Shown: positions 13,564 to 15,173 of the stretch, piece after piece
Position numbering within the stretch: the first letter of the stretch is position 1
Layout of the letters: the number at the start of each line of letters is the position of its first letter
The notes under the pieces: model-generated
Database searches by the model: none
What the model was told of the DNA's origin: nothing
The model's input: the letters and a program-made list of their open reading frames with translations, nothing else
Source of the DNA: an uncultured Clostridia bacterium
GTDB lineage: Bacteria > Bacillota > Clostridia > UMGS1810
Direction of reading: 5' to 3'
NCBI GenBank assembly: GCA_934454585.1
Contig: CAKSFP010000045.1
Location: 1 to 15,173 of the forward strand
Length of the DNA: 15,173 nucleotides
Made by a program: the position numbers and the translations under genes

Positions 13564-14936
13564 TATTTATCACCGATCTCCCGTGCGACTGCCACCGCTA
13601 TGGCACACTCCATGCGCTTGCGGAACAGGTCGCAGCCGTATTTGTACACGCCTTTTACAGAGCCTGTGGCATGGTAAGCATTTGCCGCACAGCCGCCGGA
13701 GCAATAGAGTTTTGCCCAGCAATCGCGGCACTCCGGGCGCGCATACACATTGCATGAGAGAAATTCGTCCTGAATCGCCGTGTTGGACACACCGTTCCAT
13801 ATGTCGCCGAGTTTGAATTTCTCCTCGCCGACAAACTGGTGACAGGGGTAGAGATCGCCCTGCGGTGTGACCGCCATATACTCCGTGCCCGAGCCGCAGC
13901 CGGATATGCGTTTGTATATGCACGGACCGCCCTTTAAGTCTATCATGTAGTGATAGAATGTGAACGGCTTGCCCTCTTTGTCTCGCTGCAACATAAGCTT
14001 TGCCAGATCTTCGTACTGTTGCATGACTATCGTCTTGTCGTCCTCGGTGAGAGCGGCGGCGCTGCCCTCTGCGGCAACGACGGGTTCCATGCTAAGCTCT
14101 GTGAAACCGAGGTCGAGCATAACTTTTATGTCCTCCAGAAAATCGGGGTTCTCGTGGGTGAAGGTGCCCCTTATGTAGTAATTTTTATCTCCGCGCTCGC
14201 GCACGAATTTTTGAAACTTGGGCACTATGACATCCCAGCTGCCGCGCCCTGCGTGGTCCACGCGGTATCTGTCGTGCACCTCTTTTCTGCCGTCCAGGCT
14301 GAGCACCACATTGCTCATTTCGCGGTTGCAGAAATCTATCACATCGTCGTCGACCAGCATGCCGTTTGTGGTGAGGGTGAAACGGAAATTCTTGTTTTTC
14401 TCTTTCTCTATGCTGCGCGCATACTCTACCAGGCGTTTCACCACATCGAAGTTGAGCAGCGGTTCGCCGCCGAAGAAGTCAACCTCGAGGTTGTGTCTTG
14501 TGCCTGAGTTTTCTATGAGAAAATCCAGCGCGCGTTTGCCCGTATCATAGCTCATGAGGGCGCTCTCGCCGTGATACCTGCCCTGACCGGCAAAGCAGTA
14601 TGAACAGGTGAGGTTGCACGAATGGGCGATGTGCAGACACAGCGCCTTGACAACGCCGGCGGTCTTTGCCTTAAGTGCGCCCGCCATGGGTTCAAAGCCG
14701 TCGTGCACAAAGAGTTTGCCGGCGTCTTTCAGCTCGGATACGGCGTCGTAGCACTCAGCTATTTCTTCTTGGGGTATGTCGGGGTATTTTGCCGCGGTGT
14801 CGGCTATGACGGCATCTTTCGGCGAGTTTTCGAATGCGGATATTATGTCGTAGGCGATGTCGTCCACCACATGCACCGAGCCGGAGCAGATGTCGAGCAC
14901 GATGTTGTAATCGGCAAATTTGTATTGATGAATCAT
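13563..14936 (-). CDS. scfB: SCIFF peptide radical SAM/SPASM maturase
   Basis: A 457-residue radical SAM enzyme that forms thioether crosslinks in the Cys-rich SCIFF peptide (ScfA; the characterised homolog is CteB). The N-terminal RRE-like region (about 1-95) recognises the precursor. The SAM-binding cluster is CxxxCxxC at Cys107, Cys111 and Cys114 ('SCNLTCSYCFA'), with 'GGEPL' at 156-160. The C-terminal SPASM region binds two more clusters through Cys339, 347, 365, 395, 403, 406, 412, 416 and 435. Length and Cys pattern match the TIGR03974-type family. AAGGAG lies eight bases before ATG 14936. The precursor gene normally just upstream is not in the remaining 237 bases, which are repeats. 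Confidence 0.92.
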   Translation of the reverse strand: MIHQYKFADYNIVLDICSGSVHVVDDIAYDIISAFENSPKDAVIADTAAKYPDIPQEEIAECYDAVSELKDAGKLFVHDGFEPMAGALKAKTAGVVKALCLHIAHSCNLTCSYCFAGQGRYHGESALMSYDTGKRALDFLIENSGTRHNLEVDFFGGEPLLNFDVVKRLVEYARSIEKEKNKNFRFTLTTNGMLVDDDVIDFCNREMSNVVLSLDGRKEVHDRYRVDHAGRGSWDVIVPKFQKFVRERGDKNYYIRGTFTHENPDFLEDIKVMLDLGFTELSMEPVVAAEGSAAALTEDDKTIVMQQYEDLAKLMLQRDKEGKPFTFYHYMIDLKGGPCIYKRISGCGSGTEYMAVTPQGDLYPCHQFVGEEKFKLGDIWNGVSNTAIQDEFLSCNVYARPECRDCWAKLYCSGGCAANAYHATGSVKGVYKYGCDLFRKRMECAIAVAVAREIGDK

Positions 14937-14984
14937 TGGTAAATCTCCTTGTTATAGGGTGTTTGGGCATTACATCCCCCTCGT

Positions 14985-15173
14985 CTGTCTGACATTGCGA
15001 ATTGTGCGCGGGGCTCGGGAGATATGTTATATATCTGCTCGACACGCGACCTGACGGCGCTATGGATCTCGCTGACATACAACATATCTCCCTTGCCTGT
15101 CTGACATTGCGAATTGTGCGCGGGGCTCGGGAGATATGTTATATATCTGCTCGACACGCGACCTGACGGCGCT
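14985..15173. repeat. tandem 112-bp repeat with internal hairpin, cut by the window end
   Basis: Bases 14985-15061 recur identically at 15097-15173, giving a period of 112 bp with 77 bases of the second unit visible. Each unit has GGGAGATATGTT (15017-15028) pairing with AACATATCTCCC (15081-15092). The stem extends inward for seven more positions only if read as minus-strand RNA, where two positions become G-U wobbles. Short frames cross the units, but 112 is not a multiple of three, so a repeated protein is not encoded. The array lies directly upstream of scfB on its transcribed strand. More units may follow beyond the window. Confidence 0.88.

Noticed and set aside
14755..15157. Minus-strand ORFs running through the 112-bp repeats, considered as the missing scfA or a repeat peptide
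   Set aside because: They lack the six clustered cysteines of SCIFF peptides, and the 112-bp period changes frame between units.
14985..15173. Tandem repeat considered as a CRISPR array
   Set aside because: The 112-bp unit is identical throughout, with no unique spacers.

Overview
The window looks like a chromosome segment from a gut-type Clostridia (Firmicutes), probably near Oscillospiraceae/Ruminococcaceae. The evidence is a SCIFF-peptide radical SAM maturase (a Clostridia hallmark), a YtvI-type membrane protein linked to sporulation, an archaeal-type phosphoglycerate mutase homolog common in Clostridia, and short structured intergenic repeats of the kind common in these genomes. Species cannot be read from the sequence.

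Left accessory region (1 to about 3660, AT-rich). It opens with the C-terminus of an Abi-family protein and a frameshifted, truncated DUF1016/YhcG-type nuclease fragment, so it looks like a decayed defence locus. A near-consensus promoter without a gene, a perfect terminator and an array of mini-hairpins follow. Next is a two-gene sugar cassette, an AraC-family regulator divergent from a cytosolic GH43 glycosidase. It lies between two 159-bp direct repeats that share no indels and sit exactly 2020 bp apart. Each repeat ends in a tRNA 3'-end-like sequence. A frameshifted small zinc-ribbon-like remnant closes the region.

Central core (3762-9822, more GC-rich). A tight operon runs apgM-like mutase, YtvI/AI-2E-family membrane protein, OmpR-type response regulator and HAMP histidine kinase, with overlaps or translational coupling. 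An HtrA/DegP-like membrane-anchored protease follows from its own promoter. Three TCACA/TCAAA boxes at 11-bp spacing precede that promoter, the spacing expected for an OmpR-family regulator. The two-component system may therefore control htrA, as CssRS and CiaRH do elsewhere.

Second accessory patch (about 9940-12181). This holds nested inverted repeats, a RelE/HigB toxin reduced to its C-terminus, an intact HigA-like antitoxin overlapping it by 4 bp, and an AAA_14/DUF4143 ATPase with its own consensus promoter. Two nearly identical terminators bracket the ATPase.

Right end (12199-15173, minus strand). The SCIFF maturase scfB overlaps by 1 bp a PLP-dependent Orn/Lys/Arg-decarboxylase-like gene. 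Upstream of scfB, where the precursor peptide scfA would normally lie, is a tandem 112-bp repeat that folds best as minus-strand RNA and runs off the window. scfA is not visible.

The points most worth a second look are the repeat-flanked AraC-GH43 cassette, the hairpin family around htrA and scfB, and the 112-bp repeats in front of scfB.
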